From Marinobacter salexigens (GTDB lineage Bacteria; Pseudomonadota; Gammaproteobacteria; Pseudomonadales; Oleiphilaceae): a stretch of 57,634 nt of DNA. Each line of letters starts with the position of its first letter. Positions within the stretch are counted from its first letter, which is position 1. This document shows positions 56,401 to 57,634 of this stretch, in pieces. The translations under genes and the position numbers were made by a program. The stretch is from assembly GCF_018860765.1 (NCBI RefSeq), contig NZ_JAHKPV010000001.1, positions 1 to 57,634 on the forward strand. Direction: 5' to 3'. Below the pieces are notes generated by a model, which saw only the letters and a list, made by a program, of their open reading frames with translations, had not been told where the DNA came from and made no database searches.

Positions 56401-57634
56401 GCGTGGCAAAGCTGTACGTGGGCGATACCGCCAGCCAGACCGGCACCCTGGAGATCGGGGCGGGCAGTTCGGTGACCAGTGACCGGTCTTATATTGGCAC
56501 CGACGGTACCGGGGTGGTTCGCGTTGATGGCAGTGGTGCGCAATGGCAGCTGACAGAGTTCCTCTATGCGGGAGTTTCAAGCGAGGGAACCTTGGAGATC
56601 CATGATGGCGGTGTGGTGGATGTTGCCATCACGCTTAACGTGAGTAATGGCCCGGGTGCACCTGGTCGGGTCACCGTGGAGGGCGCCGGGTCTGAGCTAA
56701 GAGCATTTTACCTGGCCCTGGGGCAGTTCGGAAGCGGCACCCTGACCCTGGTGAATGGAGGTACGGTTTCAGTTGATGGGGGCGGTGGAACCGTTGCTCT
56801 CGGGGATCGCTCCGGTGGCCAGGGCACGCTGAATTTCGGCGCCTACGACCTTTCTGCTCCGACCACTGCGGGCGTTCTCGACGCTGACTTTCTCAGAATC
56901 GACCCTTCATCTAATGGAAATACGGGCACCATCAATTTTAACCAGACCGACACCCTGACCCTGGCGGCCTATATCGTGCAAGGCGGTGGAACGTCCAGCG
57001 TGAACCAGCGTGGCACCGGCACCACCATCCTCACGGGGGCCAATTCCTATTCCGGTGACACCACCATCTCCGATGGCACCCTGCTGGTCAATGGTTCGAT
57101 AGCGAACTCCCATATCTTGGTCAATGGCGGCTCCCTGGGAGGCAGCGGGTCGGTGGGTAATGTGACGGTCAATAGCGGTACCGTCACCCCGGGCAACTCC
57201 ATCGGCACGCTCACGGTGGGCGGCGACTGGACCCTGGGGGCTGGGGCCACCTACGAGGTGGAGCTAACGGGCGGCGGCACCACGGCAGGCACTCATAACG
57301 ACCTGATAGACGTAACGGGCAGCGCCACTATCGAGGACGGCGCGCTGGTTCATGTGACACCGGAGAACGGCACCGACAATGGCTCGACCAACTATGCCGA
57401 CGGCGCCCGCTACACCGTGGCTCAGGCTGCTGGTGGCTTGACCGTTAACGGCAACCAGACCGTGACCGATGACTACGCTTATCTGGATTTCCGTACCGAC
57501 GAGGACGGCAATGCCTATTACCTGATCAGTGACCTCACCGCAGTGACGCCCCCACCAATGCCGGAACCGGAGCCGGAACCTGATCCAGAACCCGAGCCCG
57601 AACCAGAGCCGGAGCCCGAACCAGAGCCGGAGCC
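53439..57634 (+). CDS. Giant autotransporter adhesin, partial (runs off the right edge)
   Basis: At least 1398 codons with no stop in the window. The N-terminus is an extended signal peptide (ESPR type: MNHAYRVVWNEALNVWMAVAE, then a basic stretch, a hydrophobic core and ASPAGA). The passenger is a Gly/Thr/Asn-rich beta-helix with repeated autotransporter modules such as GTGTLTLTGANTYTGGTTI and TVTPGNSIGSL. About 1.05 kb is duplicated inside it. At the edge begins a Pro-Glu repeat linker, normally just before the outer-membrane beta-barrel, which should lie beyond the window. The minus-strand open frames here are shadows of the repeats. Confidence 0.9.
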   Translation, partial: MNHAYRVVWNEALNVWMAVAEISRSKGKTKASVLLSSLLLGASPAGAVDETFTASSGNWSVDGNWADGSAPVSAQDLQLIFDNTSAPNLETTHDLGGLTLNKLSFVSPFPGSTSIFIHAGDAATDRLIFDGADAEIRSSAPGGASFDTLIYTELELGTTVTFTTDNPSSTETWLLGGLSGSGGLTVTNGVTLGLVKQGEGLYSGDTTIEADGVLYNSLAAPNSLSAASRHIIDGTLQMANSGAIGSLEGAGTVNLHNNRNLEVGALDTNTLFSGVIRDRDSFVPGSLTKTGTGTLTLTGANTYTGGTTINGGALQIGDGGTSGSIAGNVVNNSSLVFNRADDSTFAGDISGSGIVTKQGTGTLTLTGTNTYTGETRISNGTLSVQDGGSISHGVAKLYVGDTASQTGTLEIGAGSSVTSEQSYVGYGGTGVVRVEGSGAQWQLTEQLSVGNSDDGALEIHDGGEVDVAGDLYVGNSSGVTGRITVEGAGSELRASDLALGQSGNGTLTLVNGGTVSVDGGGGKVLLGQNFGSQGTLNFGAYDLADPSTAGVLDADRLRIDNFFSGGPGTINFNQTDTLTLAADIEQVGFGTGSVNQRGTGTTILTGANSYYGDTTISDGTLLVNGSIANSHILVNGGSLGGSGSVGNVTVNSGTVTPGNSIGSLSTDDVTANTGSTLQFEVDSTGASDTLIATGGVTLNDGVVIDVIALDTLDSRPIHSQYTLIDNDGADLIAGTYTPGAGSLGSDGELFSVISKTGGDGNDLTADSYRTGLTLADGATFSDHLTFPDHFPGFTFTVEGTDSATFSGILGESSTPVSLSKEGSGTLVVTGTNTYTGDTMVSGGTLQGSTTSLQGDITNNATVVFDQASAGSYAGDMTGSGTLDKLGAGVLTFTGSSTYTGDTTVSAGTLQIGDGGTSGSIAGNVVNNSSLVFNRADDSTFAGDISGSGIVSKQGTGTLTLTGTHTYTGETRISNGTLSVQDGGSISHGVAKLYVGDTASQTGTLEIGAGSSVTSDRSYIGTDGTGVVRVDGSGAQWQLTEFLYAGVSSEGTLEIHDGGVVDVAITLNVSNGPGAPGRVTVEGAGSELRAFYLALGQFGSGTLTLVNGGTVSVDGGGGTVALGDRSGGQGTLNFGAYDLSAPTTAGVLDADFLRIDPSSNGNTGTINFNQTDTLTLAAYIVQGGGTSSVNQRGTGTTILTGANSYSGDTTISDGTLLVNGSIANSHILVNGGSLGGSGSVGNVTVNSGTVTPGNSIGTLTVGGDWTLGAGATYEVELTGGGTTAGTHNDLIDVTGSATIEDGALVHVTPENGTDNGSTNYADGARYTVAQAAGGLTVNGNQTVTDDYAYLDFRTDEDGNAYYLISDLTAVTPPPMPEPEPEPDPEPEPEPEPEPEPEPE
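54378..55430 (+). repeat. Autotransporter internal repeat, first copy
   Basis: The first copy of a roughly 1.05-kb in-frame duplication. The opening of about 330 bases is nearly identical to 56163 onwards (offset 1785 bases, 595 codons). The middle has diverged, with identical patches, and the end (to TPGNSIGS) is again nearly identical at an offset of 1782. Confidence 0.85.
56163..57212 (+). repeat. Autotransporter internal repeat, second copy
   Basis: The second copy, separated from the first by about 730 bases of unrelated passenger sequence. Near-identity at both ends with a divergent centre suggests gene conversion or selection acting on the central blade. Confidence 0.85.
57549..57634 (+). 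repeat. Proline-glutamate repeat linker
   Basis: Codons for Pro-Glu dipeptides (with one Pro-Asp) repeat at least a dozen times after PPPM, up to the window edge. The DNA consists of degenerate 6-bp units (CCGGAG, CCAGAG, CCCGAA). Such a rod usually spans the periplasm or wall between passenger and barrel, and its copy number may vary by slippage. Confidence 0.85.

Noticed and set aside
54344..57250. Many proline- and valine-rich minus-strand open frames in the autotransporter region
   Set aside because: They are antisense shadows created by the repetitive, GC-rich passenger codons; the plus-strand frame is continuous and carries family motifs.
1..57634. CRISPR array, toxin-antitoxin pair or intact prophage
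   Set aside because: No regularly spaced direct repeats with unique spacers, no paired small toxin/antitoxin genes and no phage structural genes were seen.

Overview
The window looks like the chromosome of a marine gammaproteobacterium close to Marinobacter and the pseudomonads. The evidence is gene order and protein family content, since no 16S sequence lies inside the window. Three neighbourhoods match the Pseudomonas order: tyrS/M23 peptidase/anmK with erpA-bactofilin-argC beside an rRNA operon; cbrX-cbrA-cbrB-crcZ-pcnB-folK-panB-panC; and folB/plsY/tsaD/rpsU-dnaG-rpoD followed by a tRNA-Ile2. About the first 39 kb is densely packed housekeeping sequence with short gaps and many 1-17 base overlaps.

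Layout. 1-437: the leader and three tandem promoters of an rRNA operon that runs leftwards out of the window. 438-7201: tyrS, an M23 peptidase, anmK, then a leftward argC-DUF6776-bactofilin-erpA operon. 7370-12323: a rightward ClC-hemJ-thiD-thiE-hemL run in which thiD appears to start on ATC. 12667-19774: secreted lipase, PBP1b with a TPR lipoprotein, a kinase-like fusion, pentapeptide and Rieske proteins, sfsA. 19956-28499: dksA-gluQ, then the CbrXAB carbon/nitrogen regulatory system with a clear CrcZ-type RNA, its sigma54 promoter and its upstream activator repeats, then pcnB-folK. 28559-38882: panBC, pgi, second folK, folB, plsY, tsaD, and the rpsU-dnaG-rpoD macromolecular synthesis operon, ending with tRNA-Ile2(CAU).

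39.3-49.2 kb is an accessory module for 2-aminoethylphosphonate (AEP): a GntR/UTRA regulator, a DAO-type FAD oxidoreductase, phnW, phnX, an ABC importer (phnS, phnT, fused permease), an EamA transporter and a divergent HAD hydrolase. Its promoters share a palindrome of the form TGGTATAGACCA. Three of them also carry Pho-box-like 11-bp direct repeats. This suggests joint control by substrate and by phosphate starvation.

49.3-57.6 kb is a variable region. It holds an IS3-type left-end remnant, an alpha/beta hydrolase, a DUF4442 gene interrupted by an in-frame TGA at a probable cysteine codon, a TetR regulator with a large palindromic operator, an internally deleted tyrosine recombinase remnant and an AraC regulator. 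It ends in a giant autotransporter adhesin with an internal 1.05-kb duplication, which is still open at the right edge.
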